This document shows positions 19,104-27,018 of a stretch of DNA of 64,000 nucleotides, in pieces. Source of the DNA: Bhargavaea massiliensis (GTDB taxonomy: Bacteria > Bacillota > Bacilli > Bacillales_A > Planococcaceae). The notes beneath the pieces are model-generated. The model was not told the origin of the DNA. It searched no databases and was given only the letters and a program-made list of their open reading frames with translations. Both the position numbers and the translations under genes were made by a program. Positions within the stretch are counted from its first letter, which is position 1; the number at the start of each line of letters is the position of its first letter. The DNA lies in contig NZ_JAHBCJ010000007.1 of the NCBI RefSeq assembly GCF_018390575.1, positions 1 to 64,000 on the forward strand, in the 5' to 3' direction.

Positions 19104-19595
19104 TTATGAAGTTAAACACAGCACAATAATCCGGTACGGCACAGTCTGGGCAGGGATGCTGCGGGTTGTCGGACCATAATGGACAATCAGATCATGGTTT
19201 CCCGGATATCGCGAAAAAGGTTGACCGTTGGTTAAAAGGATTTGGGTCTCGGAGGATAAATTAAGTTTCAGGTTGCCATCACTGCTCATCAATTGATTGT
19301 CGAAGTGATCCACCTTGAAGTTTTGGTTGGGGTTATCTTTCACAATGACCAGCGCCTGATATTGAGGAGGATAGATCAGGATCACCGGCAAATCTCCATT
19401 GTAATAGCCGGTCACGCGGTCTCCCACGAGAATGATTTCGTGATCCACGAAGTAAGTGGATGGGGTTACCACGAAATTGACGATGGACCCCATGCCATTT
19501 TCAACGGTAAATAATTTAAAACAACCCCTGTTAAAGCCCGGGTTAAAATCGCTGATTGCCGTGACTGTTCCGTGAAATGAATAAAAGTTCGTCAT
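19104..19595 (-). CDS. Conserved-looking protein of unknown function, coupled to the HpaB-like gene
   Basis: I do not recognise this 163-residue protein. It is beta-rich by appearance, with no signal peptide, no membrane helix and no Cys pair. It begins TNFYSFHGTVTAISDF and contains PVILIYPPQYQALVIVKDN and a C-terminal IPAQTVPYRIIVLCL, the latter resembling the strands of small OB-like or beta-barrel proteins. The start codon overlaps the stop of the HpaB-family gene by 4 bp (ATGA), so the two are translationally coupled, and a role as accessory to that hydroxylase is likely. Confidence 0.7.
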   Translation of the reverse strand: MTNFYSFHGTVTAISDFNPGFNRGCFKLFTVENGMGSIVNFVVTPSTYFVDHEIILVGDRVTGYYNGDLPVILIYPPQYQALVIVKDNPNQNFKVDHFDNQLMSSDGNLKLNLSSETQILLTNGQPFSRYPGNHDLIVHYGPTTRSIPAQTVPYRIIVLCLTS

Positions 19596-21043
19596 TCGAC
19601 GCCTCCAAATCCCAGAAAATCACTGACTGCATCTGCATACGGCTCTTTAGGGAAGTCCTTATAAAACTGGCTGGCGAGTCGGACCGGGTCACCAAAAAAG
19701 TACCGTTCATATTGCGTTTCCCTGGTCCCGAACGAACTCATGGTCAGATCCCAGGCCAATCGGAACACTTTGACCCGTTCTTCGGCTGGCTTCGTTGCAC
19801 CTTGGAGGTACTGGTCCAGGTCCTTTCTGATGGGTGAGTGAAACGCCTTTTCGGTCGGCAACGTAATCATTCCGCTGGCACCCATGATTTGAATAATTTC
19901 AGTAAACCGGGGATACAGTTTAGGGAACGTTACACTTGCCACATTCAGCGGGAGCACATTGGGGCGCATCACCCCATACTCATCAGGGGCGGCGCCATTT
20001 TCCGCTTTCTCCAGCAGCGCCCTCATCGTTTCGAGGCCAACCATGATCTCGGTGATTTTCTCCTGGATATGCGGATAGTCACTGACTTTGATGGTTTCAA
20101 CAAGCAACTGTGCCACGCCTAAGAGGAATTCGGTTTTGGCAATCTGCCTCGTGATGACCTGATGTTTGGCAAATGCATGAAAAGAACTTTGTGTGATGAA
20201 TTCTTCCGCTACCTCACCGTTATTAAAATAAAACACGCGATTCCATGGAACCAGGACGTTGTCGAACGCGACAATGGTATCCATTTCCTCAAAGCGCGAA
20301 CTTAAAGGATGATCAAAACGGGACGTGCCTCCCATGAAGGTGTCGCGGCAGATGAATTTCAATCCCTCGGTATTGGAGGGAATGGAGAACGCGAATGCTT
20401 CGTCTTCATTAAATAAAAACCTGCCTACACTAACAACGAGCACTTCATCGGTCAGTCCGCCCTGTGTCGCAAGCAGTCGCGCTCCTTTAACAATGATTCC
20501 GTCATCCTTCACTTTGACGACTTTCAATGCAATAGGCTCTTTGCTGTTTTCAATATAAATCTGGGAGCGGTTTACCTGGGGGCTGATAAATGTATGAGTG
20601 AACGATAAGTCCTTTTCTCTGGCAAGCTTATAGAAAGCGGTCAGGTTTTCCGGAAAGCAGTTTTCTTTTCCCTCCAGAAAGCTTGCGGAAGAAGCAAAGC
20701 TCATCAGGACAGTGTTCAAATAATCCGGGCTTCTCCCCATCATTCCGTGTGTCTGTCTTGCCCACAGTTCCGACGCTTTCCGCTTCTTGATTAATTCCTC
20801 AATGCTTTTTGGCTGCAAATACGACAGCCCGATCCGGCTGCCGGTGTCCGGAGACAGGAAGGTCATGTCATTTTGGTATTGGGGGTTTAGCTGCAAATCG
20901 TACAGCGCAGCCTTTTCATGAAGAATTCCTTTAAACACAGGGTGCTGAGAAATGAGCCCTTCCACTTTCTTGCCATCCAACCAAACTTCGTTGTTCAGTT
21001 GGTTTATCCGGTTCACGTACGTTTTTCCGTCAATTGCCCCCAC
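19592..21043 (-). CDS. 4-hydroxyphenylacetate 3-monooxygenase-type oxygenase (HpaB family)
   Basis: FADH2-dependent aromatic hydroxylase of the HpaB/YoaI family, with an acyl-CoA-dehydrogenase-like fold. The GTG at 21043 follows GGAGGG by five bases and gives 483 residues, the length of B. subtilis YoaI; upstream in-frame codons have no ribosome binding site. Conserved stretches include THTFISPQVNRSQ, DDGIIVKGARLLATQGGLTDEV and DNVLVPWNRVFYF. Such enzymes need reduced FAD from an HpaC reductase; none is adjacent, although the FNR-like protein downstream could act as flavin donor. Phenolic substrate unknown. Confidence 0.85.
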   Translation of the reverse strand: MGAIDGKTYVNRINQLNNEVWLDGKKVEGLISQHPVFKGILHEKAALYDLQLNPQYQNDMTFLSPDTGSRIGLSYLQPKSIEELIKKRKASELWARQTHGMMGRSPDYLNTVLMSFASSASFLEGKENCFPENLTAFYKLAREKDLSFTHTFISPQVNRSQIYIENSKEPIALKVVKVKDDGIIVKGARLLATQGGLTDEVLVVSVGRFLFNEDEAFAFSIPSNTEGLKFICRDTFMGGTSRFDHPLSSRFEEMDTIVAFDNVLVPWNRVFYFNNGEVAEEFITQSSFHAFAKHQVITRQIAKTEFLLGVAQLLVETIKVSDYPHIQEKITEIMVGLETMRALLEKAENGAAPDEYGVMRPNVLPLNVASVTFPKLYPRFTEIIQIMGASGMITLPTEKAFHSPIRKDLDQYLQGATKPAEERVKVFRLAWDLTMSSFGTRETQYERYFFGDPVRLASQFYKDFPKEPYADAVSDFLGFGGVE

Positions 21044-21311
21044 GCGTTCCCTCCCGTCGGTCTTCACAATTTATGTAAGGTACCTGTACATTTCTCATCA
21101 GGCAGGTAAGGCGAATCGCCTGTTTTAATGATATGCAGCCGCTCTTCACGATGATCACGGCGACTGCGGTATTGCAAAAAACGGAAGATATAATTAAGGT
21201 TGTGAGAATTGAACTATTTGAATGTCGCTGTGTATTGTTAAACTGAATATAGGAAATCTGCCAACCGGTCGGATTGTACATAAAAACACTAAGAAAAATG
21301 GGGATTTCACC

Positions 21312-22364
21312 ATGTTGAGGATTCTGAAAATCGCCGGCGCTTTTGTCGGCGTCATCGTGGGTGCAGGGTTTGCATCCGGACAAGAAGTATTGCAGTACTT
21401 TACAAGCTTTGGGTACAAGGGGACCATTGCCGCAGTGCTCTCGACGGCACTGTTCGCTTATCTCGGAATGGTCTTGACGAACATCGGGAGCAAACTGAAG
21501 GCGGAATCGCATAAAACGGCCATTTATAAAATCAGCGGACGCTACCTTGGCGTCATCGTGGATGCCATTATCATTTTTACCTTATTCGGGGTCGGCGTTG
21601 TGATGATTGCCGGAGCGGGCTCCACGCTCAACCAGCAGTTCGGGCTCCCCGTCTTTATCGGAAGCCTGGTCATGACGGTCCTTGTCGCATTGGCCATGAT
21701 GATGAAGGTCGACAAAGTGATTGGCGTCATCGCAAGCATCTCGCCGTTTCTCTTGATCTTCATCATCATCATTTCAGTGTACAGCCTGAGCACGATGGAC
21801 GCCTCATTTGCCACGCTCAATCCTGTTGCGGAAAGCCAGGACAAGTCGTTTCCAAATTGGTTTGTCTCAGCCATCAATTACGTATCCTTTAACATTGCAG
21901 TCGGAGCGGGGATGGCGCTGGTGACAGGAGGATCTGAAAAGAGCCCGCGCATTGCGGGAATCGGCGGCCTTCTTGGCGGGCTTGCGATCGGGATCATGAT
22001 CATCCTTTCTCACTTGGCGATTTTCGCCGAGATTGAAACCGTGGCCTCGTACGACCTTCCATTGTTAAAAATAGTAGAAGACATTTCGCCGATTCTTGCA
22101 GTCTTCATGGCCATCGTGCTTTTCGGAATGGTTTTCAACACGGCACTCGGCATGTTCTACGGGTTTGTCGCCAGATTCTTTGAAATGGAGACGAGAAAAG
22201 CCCACATCGCCACGATTATCACGTTGGCCATCGGATTCGTCTTGAGCTTTGTCGGCTTCACAACTTTGGTTGCCAAGTTTTATTCCCTGATCGGCTACTT
22301 GGGCCTGTTCCTGATTGTTGCGCTGATCTATGCGCCGTTCAAGTTGAAGCGGGAAGGGAAATAA
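21312..22364 (+). CDS. YkvI-family membrane protein (APC-like transporter)
   Basis: Integral membrane protein of 350 residues with about ten hydrophobic helices, similar in length and motifs to B. subtilis YkvI. The first helix contains GAFVGVIVGAGFASGQEVLQYF, shown here in parts, with the unwound Gly-rich GVIVGAGFASG typical of LeuT-fold carriers; AINYVSFNIAVGAGMALV is a second such helix. The ATG at 21312 follows GGGGA by eight bases and is preferred over the open frame from 21222. Substrate is not known. It is divergent from the HpaB-like gene and ends in a strong hairpin. Confidence 0.82.
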   Translation: MLRILKIAGAFVGVIVGAGFASGQEVLQYFTSFGYKGTIAAVLSTALFAYLGMVLTNIGSKLKAESHKTAIYKISGRYLGVIVDAIIIFTLFGVGVVMIAGAGSTLNQQFGLPVFIGSLVMTVLVALAMMMKVDKVIGVIASISPFLLIFIIIISVYSLSTMDASFATLNPVAESQDKSFPNWFVSAINYVSFNIAVGAGMALVTGGSEKSPRIAGIGGLLGGLAIGIMIILSHLAIFAEIETVASYDLPLLKIVEDISPILAVFMAIVLFGMVFNTALGMFYGFVARFFEMETRKAHIATIITLAIGFVLSFVGFTTLVAKFYSLIGYLGLFLIVALIYAPFKLKREGK

Positions 22365-22368
22365 ACGT

Positions 22369-22407
22369 TGATAAAACCTCCTCATCAAATGAGGAGGTTT
22401 TATCAGC
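22369..22407 (+). terminator. Terminator after the YkvI-family gene
   Basis: Perfect 17-bp stem TGATAAAACCTCCTCAT with ATGAGGAGGTTTTATCA around a CAA loop. The U-rich part lies within the stem, as in many Bacillus terminators. Confidence 0.85.
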
Positions 22408-22560
22408 GATAAGACTCTTAGGCTACTCCATGTACAGGTATTCCAAGATAGGTCCTATGCCGACACTATCGCAGAGGACATCTCTTCAATTGCCGGATTT
22501 ATCCCGTCTTTTCCTGTAAGATTAGGAAGGAAGAAATCGCAACCAAAGGACGTGAGCTAT

Positions 22561-23253
22561 ATGAATCAATCAGTTGTAGTCATCACAGGCGCCGGCAGCG
22601 GGCTCGGAGCATCTCTCGCTAAACGGTACTCGGATGCCGGCAGTCATGTGTGCCTGCTTGGCCGGACAAGGGCAAAGCTGGAGCGGACGGCTGATGGATT
22701 AGAAAACAGCCATACCATTTATGAAGTGGACGTGTCATCGAAGCAAGAGGTGGACCGGGTGTTCCGTACCATAGCGGAAACCCTTGGGCCGGTCGATTTG
22801 CTGATTAACAATGCCGGCATCGGCGTTTTTGACCTTGCAGAGAATCTTGACGAATCGGCCGTCCATCAGATGATCGATATCAACCTGAAAGGGACCATAT
22901 TCTGTACTCAGGCTGTGCTGCCGGAAATGAAAAAAAGAGACCAGGGCATGATTGCCAATATCGTCTCGACAGCCGGTCTCGACGGAAAAGCGACCGAGTC
23001 CGTATATTCCGCGAGCAAGTTCGGTGTGCGGGGCTTTACGGAAAGCCTGCAGCTTGAATTGGAAGAAAGCCGTGTACGGCTCTTTGCGGCTTATATGGGC
23101 GGGATGAAGTCGGAATTTTGGGACGGCATCTACACAGAGGAGGAAATTGCAAACCTGATGGATCCGGATGATATCGCAGACATCATTATCGCGAATATCA
23201 AAACACGCAGGAACCTGAATGTGAAGGAAGTCGTGATCAAGAATAGTTTCTGA
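22561..23253 (+). CDS. Short-chain dehydrogenase/reductase (SDR)
   Basis: Classical NAD(P)-dependent SDR of about 230 residues. It has the Rossmann motif TGAGSGLG, NNAGIG, the catalytic serine region IVSTAG and YSASK (Tyr and Lys of YxxxK). The ATG at 22561 is preferred, with AAAGGA ten bases upstream; the frame is open from a GTG at 22552. It is a single gene opposite another SDR gene. Substrate cannot be read from sequence. Confidence 0.85.
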   Translation: MNQSVVVITGAGSGLGASLAKRYSDAGSHVCLLGRTRAKLERTADGLENSHTIYEVDVSSKQEVDRVFRTIAETLGPVDLLINNAGIGVFDLAENLDESAVHQMIDINLKGTIFCTQAVLPEMKKRDQGMIANIVSTAGLDGKATESVYSASKFGVRGFTESLQLELEESRVRLFAAYMGGMKSEFWDGIYTEEEIANLMDPDDIADIIIANIKTRRNLNVKEVVIKNSF

Positions 23254-23283
23254 GGTTAGGCAATCCACCTCATTAAGATGAAT

Positions 23284-23321
23284 AAGCCCCCCTGGCAACT
23301 GCTCGCAGTTGCCAGGGGGGC
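23284..23321. terminator. Hairpin between convergent SDR genes
   Basis: GCCCCCCTGGCAACTG pairs with CAGTTGCCAGGGGGGC around CTCG, a very stable 16-bp stem. T-runs on either side are short, but its position between convergent genes fits a shared terminator. Confidence 0.75.
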
Positions 23322-23335
23322 TGCTGTTGTTTTTG

Positions 23336-24052
23336 TTACGGGTTCGTCGACCAGAGTCCGGCATGTTTCAGCACGACACGAGGATGCAGTTTAAGCTGGG
23401 CCACCATGAGCTCTGCCAGGTCTTCCGGCTGCATGACTTTTTCCGGGTTGCCGTCGGTCAGGTTGAGTTCGACCGCCATGTCTGTGGCAACTGTGCTCGG
23501 TGTCAGTGTAGTCACACGGATGTTTTTCTTACGGACTTCCAGCATCAGCGACTCGCTCATGCCGATGACGGCTGCTTTCGAAGCCGAATAGGCACTCGTT
23601 ACCGGCGCGCCTTTCTGGCCGGCAGTGGAGGAGATGTTGATGATGTCGCCGGTGTTTCGCTCCAGCATTTCAGGGAGCACGGCGCGCGTGGTGTAGTAGA
23701 CGCCTTTCACGTTGACGTCGATGATCTTGGTCCATTCTTCCGGTGTCAGATCCAGGAATCCGCCGAACTTCGAAATGCCGGCGTTGTTGACGAGGATATC
23801 GATCGGACCGAGTTCGCCCCGGATCGATTCGACAGCAGTTGTAACGGACTCAAGATCCGAAATGTCTGCCGCGGCAAATGCGACCTTTACACCGTACTCT
23901 TTTATTTCATCTGCCACTTTCTGAAGATTTTCTGGCGTGCGGCCGACCAGGCCGACATGGATGCCTTCCTTTGCAAAAGCGATGGCGGTTGCACGGCCGA
24001 TACCACGGCCGGCCCCTGTAATCAGTGCCACTTTATTTGAGATTTCTTGCAT
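23336..24052 (-). CDS. Short-chain dehydrogenase/reductase, FabG-like
   Basis: 238-residue SDR with TGAGRGIG at about 13-20, [15 protein letters not shown] and the catalytic YSASK. It resembles 3-ketoacyl-ACP reductase paralogs but is not in a fatty-acid cluster, so another substrate is likely. RBS GGAGAGGAG precedes the ATG. It is convergent with the SDR gene at 22561. Confidence 0.85.
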   Translation of the reverse strand: MQEISNKVALITGAGRGIGRATAIAFAKEGIHVGLVGRTPENLQKVADEIKEYGVKVAFAAADISDLESVTTAVESIRGELGPIDILVNNAGISKFGGFLDLTPEEWTKIIDVNVKGVYYTTRAVLPEMLERNTGDIINISSTAGQKGAPVTSAYSASKAAVIGMSESLMLEVRKKNIRVTTLTPSTVATDMAVELNLTDGNPEKVMQPEDLAELMVAQLKLHPRVVLKHAGLWSTNP

Positions 24053-24165
24053 GTATGTTGCTCCTCTCCAATGTTAATGAGAACAACTTAAAGTGTACGA
24101 TAAGGGGCGATTGTTTTGGTAGCTAAACGCCTTTTATTGGTCAATTAATTAACGTCATCCAGCCT

Positions 24166-24290
24166 TTACCGGTCAGTTCCTGCTGCAGTTCCAGCCGCTG
24201 CCTTTCCGGTTTCGGATGCGGCTTCTTCGGCATTATTTTCAGCTGTAAGGCCAGACTGTGCACAGGCACTGAGCAACAACAGGGGCAGCC
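24166..24290 (-). pseudogene. Possible lipoprotein remnant (N-terminal part lost)
   Basis: On the minus strand an open stretch of about 40 codons reads LPLLLLSACAQSGLTAENN and continues as an Ala/Glu/Thr-rich linker before TAA. LLLLSAC is a good lipobox with its cleavage Cys, but an in-frame TGA lies three codons before it and no start codon or ribosome binding site is available. It looks like the tail of a signal peptide and the first residues of a lost lipoprotein. Confidence 0.4.
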
Positions 24291-24660
24291 AAACTCATAT
24301 CGAATCAATTCTTTGATTGGAAGAAGCTCCGTTTAAGTTGTTTGCTACCAGTTATGCTACATCTTGAATATACAATCTGTACCATCTGTCAGGAGGTATC
24401 TGTATTCTTCTATCTCTAATAGACATCTCTTTAAGAGCTTTCTGTGAACATTCGCCTCGCTGCATTCTCATTAGAGAAAATAGTTTGTATAATGGAAGGG
24501 AATGGGGATAGACTAATGATAAAATATTATGTATATTGAGAAAATTAGACCCTGCCTTGTCATCCTGGCCAAGCGCAACCAAAACTCAACGAAGAGCGAA
24601 ATCCCTTGATTTTACTCACCATACGGAACAAATTGCGTCAAATGACCAATGGGAAGGTTA
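24291..24660. other. AT-rich intergenic region upstream of ahpC
   Basis: No supported gene. A 76-codon open frame on the minus strand (24352-24582) has no ribosome binding site and no recognisable motif. The region is clearly more AT-rich than its flanks and, with the lipoprotein remnant beside it, looks like a site of past deletion or insertion. Confidence 0.5.
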
Positions 24661-24664
24661 TCAG

Positions 24665-24690
24665 TTGACTTAACTTGAGGTCTATATAAT
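24665..24690 (+). promoter_or_regulatory. Probable ahpCF promoter
   Basis: TTGACT (24665) and TATAAT (24685) are both near consensus, but the spacing is only 14 bp, shorter than ideal; a shifted AATAAT gives 17 bp. The PerR-like box lies immediately downstream, where it would block initiation. Confidence 0.55.
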
Positions 24691-24703
24691 AATGAATATG
24701 TGA

Positions 24704-24718
24704 TTAGAATAATTATAG
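24704..24718 (+). promoter_or_regulatory. PerR-like box upstream of ahpC
   Basis: TTAGAATAATTATAG matches the PerR box TTATAAT-N-ATTATAA at 12 of 14 specified positions and differs by one base from the box upstream of katA at 35720. ahpCF is a classic PerR target in Bacillus, so peroxide induction is expected. Confidence 0.75.
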
Positions 24719-24792
24719 TTAAGTAGGGCAAGCTGATACTCACGCAGTACCTGAACAACTATAAAAACATCTAAAACAGGAGGAATTTCACT

Positions 24793-25362
24793 ATGTCTCT
24801 CATCGGTAAAACAATCGAACCATTCAAGGCTAACGCGTACCACGCGGGCACAGGCGAATTCATCGAGGTAACAGACGAAAGCATGAAGGGCAAATGGAGC
24901 ATCGTTTGCTTCTACCCGGCTGACTTCACATTTGTATGCCCGACTGAACTGAGCGACCTTCAGAAAGAGTATGCAACACTGAAAGAACTGGATGTTGAAG
25001 TTTACTCTGTTTCGACGGACACTCACTTCACGCACAAAGCATGGCACGATCATTCCGAAGCGATCAGCACACTGGAGTACGTCATGATCGGTGACCCTTC
25101 CCAGAAGATCACCCGCAGCTTCGATGTTCTTGATGAAGAAGAAGGCCTTGCACAGCGCGGCACATTCATCATCGATCCGGATGGCGTCGTACAGGCAGCT
25201 GAAATCAACGCTGGCGGCATCGGCCGTGACGCGAGCACACTCGTAAACAAGGTCAAAGCGGCCCAATACGTCCGCAACAACCCAGGCGAAGTCTGCCCTG
25301 CAAAATGGCAGGAAGGCGAAGAAACACTGAAGCCGAGCCTTGACCTCGTAGGTAAGATTTAA
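24793..25362 (+). CDS. ahpC: Alkyl hydroperoxide reductase peroxiredoxin AhpC
   Basis: Typical 2-Cys peroxiredoxin that reduces hydrogen peroxide and organic peroxides in the cytoplasm. The 189 residues contain the peroxidatic Cys49 in FTFVCPTEL and the resolving Cys168 in GEVCPAKW. Length matches bacterial AhpC. RBS AGGAGG lies before the ATG. It forms an operon with ahpF, 11 bp downstream. Confidence 0.97.
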   Translation: MSLIGKTIEPFKANAYHAGTGEFIEVTDESMKGKWSIVCFYPADFTFVCPTELSDLQKEYATLKELDVEVYSVSTDTHFTHKAWHDHSEAISTLEYVMIGDPSQKITRSFDVLDEEEGLAQRGTFIIDPDGVVQAAEINAGGIGRDASTLVNKVKAAQYVRNNPGEVCPAKWQEGEETLKPSLDLVGKI

Positions 25363-25373
25363 GGAGAGATAAC

Positions 25374-26924
25374 ATGGCATTAGATGCACAAATCAAGCAG
25401 CAGCTTGCGCAGTATCTCGAACTGATGGAAGGCGACGTCGTCCTCAAGGTCAGCGCGGGAACTGATAAAGCATCCAAGGAAATGACCGATCTGACCGACG
25501 AGCTGGCAGCCATGTCTTCCCGCATTAAAGTGGAACAGGCTGAGCTGGATCGTACGCCGAGCTTTACCGTGGATCGTCCCGGTGAAGAAACCGGCATCGT
25601 CTTCGCCGGAACGCCACTTGGCCATGAATTCACTTCCCTCGTCCTCGCACTCCTTCAGGTAAGCGGACGTGCGCCGAAAGTGGATGAGAAAGTGGTCAAG
25701 CAAGTGAAGAACATCAAAGATGAGCTTCACTTCGTTTCCTACATCAGCCTGACTTGCCAGAACTGCCCTGAAGTGGTGCAGGCACTCAACACGATGAGTG
25801 TCCTGAACCCGAACATCACCCACACGATGGTGGACGGAGCGGTGTTCAAGGAAGAAGTTGAAAGCAAGAACATCATGGCGGTTCCGACCGTATATCTGAA
25901 CGGCGAGCCGTTCACGAACGGACGCAAGACGATCGAGGAAATCCTCGCAGAACTCGGAAGCACAGCAGACGCTTCCGAATTCGAAAACAAAGAACCGTTT
26001 GATGTCCTCGTTGTCGGCGGCGGCCCTGCCGGCGCGAGCGCGGCAATCTACGCGGCGCGCAAGGGCATCCGTACAGGCATCGTCGCCGAGCGATTTGGCG
26101 GACAGATCCTGGACACGGCAGCGATCGAGAACTTCATCAGCGTAAAGCGTACCGAAGGCCCGAAACTCGCGGCAAGCCTTGAAGAGCATGTCAAAGAGTA
26201 TAACGTCGACGTGATGAACCTTCAGCGCGCAAAGCGCCTCGAGAAAAAGGACCTCGTCGAGATCGAGCTGGAAAACGGCGCGGTCCTGAAGAGCAAGTCT
26301 GTCATCCTCGCGACCGGTGCGCGCTGGCGCAATATCGGCGTGCCGGGCGAAGCGGAATTCCGCAACAAAGGCGTGGCTTACTGCCCGCACTGTGACGGTC
26401 CGCTGTTCGAAGGCAAGGACGTCGCTGTTGTCGGCGGCGGCAACTCCGGGATCGAGGCGGCAATCGACCTCGCGGGCATCACGAACCACGTGACAGTCCT
26501 CGAGTTCGGTTCCGAGCTGAGAGCGGATTCTGTCCTTCAGGAACGCCTTTACAGCCTGCCGAACGTCACGGTCGTGAAAAACGCCCAGACGACGGAAATC
26601 ACAGGCACTGATAAGGTGGACGGCATCACCTACATCGACCGGGAAACCGGCGAAGAAAAGCATGTCGAACTGTCGGGCGTCTTTGTCCAGATCGGCCTCG
26701 TGCCGAATACGGACTGGCTCGGCGACTCGGTTGAACGCAACAAGTTCGGCGAGATCGTGGTCGACAAGCGCGGCGCAACCAACGTGCCTGGCGTGTTCGC
26801 GGCAGGAGACTGCTCGGACAGCGCGTTCAAGCAGATCATCATCTCGATGGGCGCGGGTGCCACTGCATCCCTGAGCGCGTTCGATTACATCGTCCGCAGC
26901 CAGGTAGAGACGGCAAAAGCATAA
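25374..26924 (+). CDS. ahpF: Alkyl hydroperoxide reductase flavoprotein AhpF
   Basis: NADH-dependent FAD disulfide reductase that re-reduces AhpC. The 516-residue protein has an N-terminal tandem thioredoxin-fold domain with the CQNC redox pair (C128, C131), then an FAD-binding GGGPAGASAAIYAARKG, the active-site CPHC pair (C337, C340), NAD-binding GGGNSGIEAA and a C-terminal GVFAAGDCSD. Length is usual. It is coupled to ahpC and followed by a terminator. Confidence 0.97.
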   Translation: MALDAQIKQQLAQYLELMEGDVVLKVSAGTDKASKEMTDLTDELAAMSSRIKVEQAELDRTPSFTVDRPGEETGIVFAGTPLGHEFTSLVLALLQVSGRAPKVDEKVVKQVKNIKDELHFVSYISLTCQNCPEVVQALNTMSVLNPNITHTMVDGAVFKEEVESKNIMAVPTVYLNGEPFTNGRKTIEEILAELGSTADASEFENKEPFDVLVVGGGPAGASAAIYAARKGIRTGIVAERFGGQILDTAAIENFISVKRTEGPKLAASLEEHVKEYNVDVMNLQRAKRLEKKDLVEIELENGAVLKSKSVILATGARWRNIGVPGEAEFRNKGVAYCPHCDGPLFEGKDVAVVGGGNSGIEAAIDLAGITNHVTVLEFGSELRADSVLQERLYSLPNVTVVKNAQTTEITGTDKVDGITYIDRETGEEKHVELSGVFVQIGLVPNTDWLGDSVERNKFGEIVVDKRGATNVPGVFAAGDCSDSAFKQIIISMGAGATASLSAFDYIVRSQVETAKA

Positions 26925-26932
26925 TATTTACG

Positions 26933-26963
26933 GGGAGCAGGTTCATCCTGCTCTCTTTTTTAT
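26933..26963 (+). terminator. Terminator after ahpF
   Basis: GAGCAGG TTCAT CCTGCTC followed by TCTTTTTTAT. Confidence 0.85.
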
Positions 26964-26967
26964 ATCC

Positions 26968-27016
26968 AAAAACATCCCGCAGTTGCCGTCCGTTCGACGG
27001 CGCTGCGGGATGTTAG
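26968..27016 (-). terminator. Terminator after the GMC oxidoreductase gene
   Basis: AACATCCCGCAG pairs with CTGCGGGATGTT, and an inner GCCGTC/GACGGC stem extends it. On the minus strand it is followed by TTTTTGG, ending the dehydrogenase operon. Confidence 0.85.
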
Positions 27017-27018
27017 AT

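Noticed and set aside
24352-24582. 76-codon frame on the minus strand upstream of ahpC
   Set aside because: No ribosome binding site, no recognisable motif and AT-rich intergenic composition.
25380-26663. 427-codon frame antisense to ahpF
   Set aside because: A shadow of the GC-rich codon pattern of ahpF; no start signal or family resemblance.
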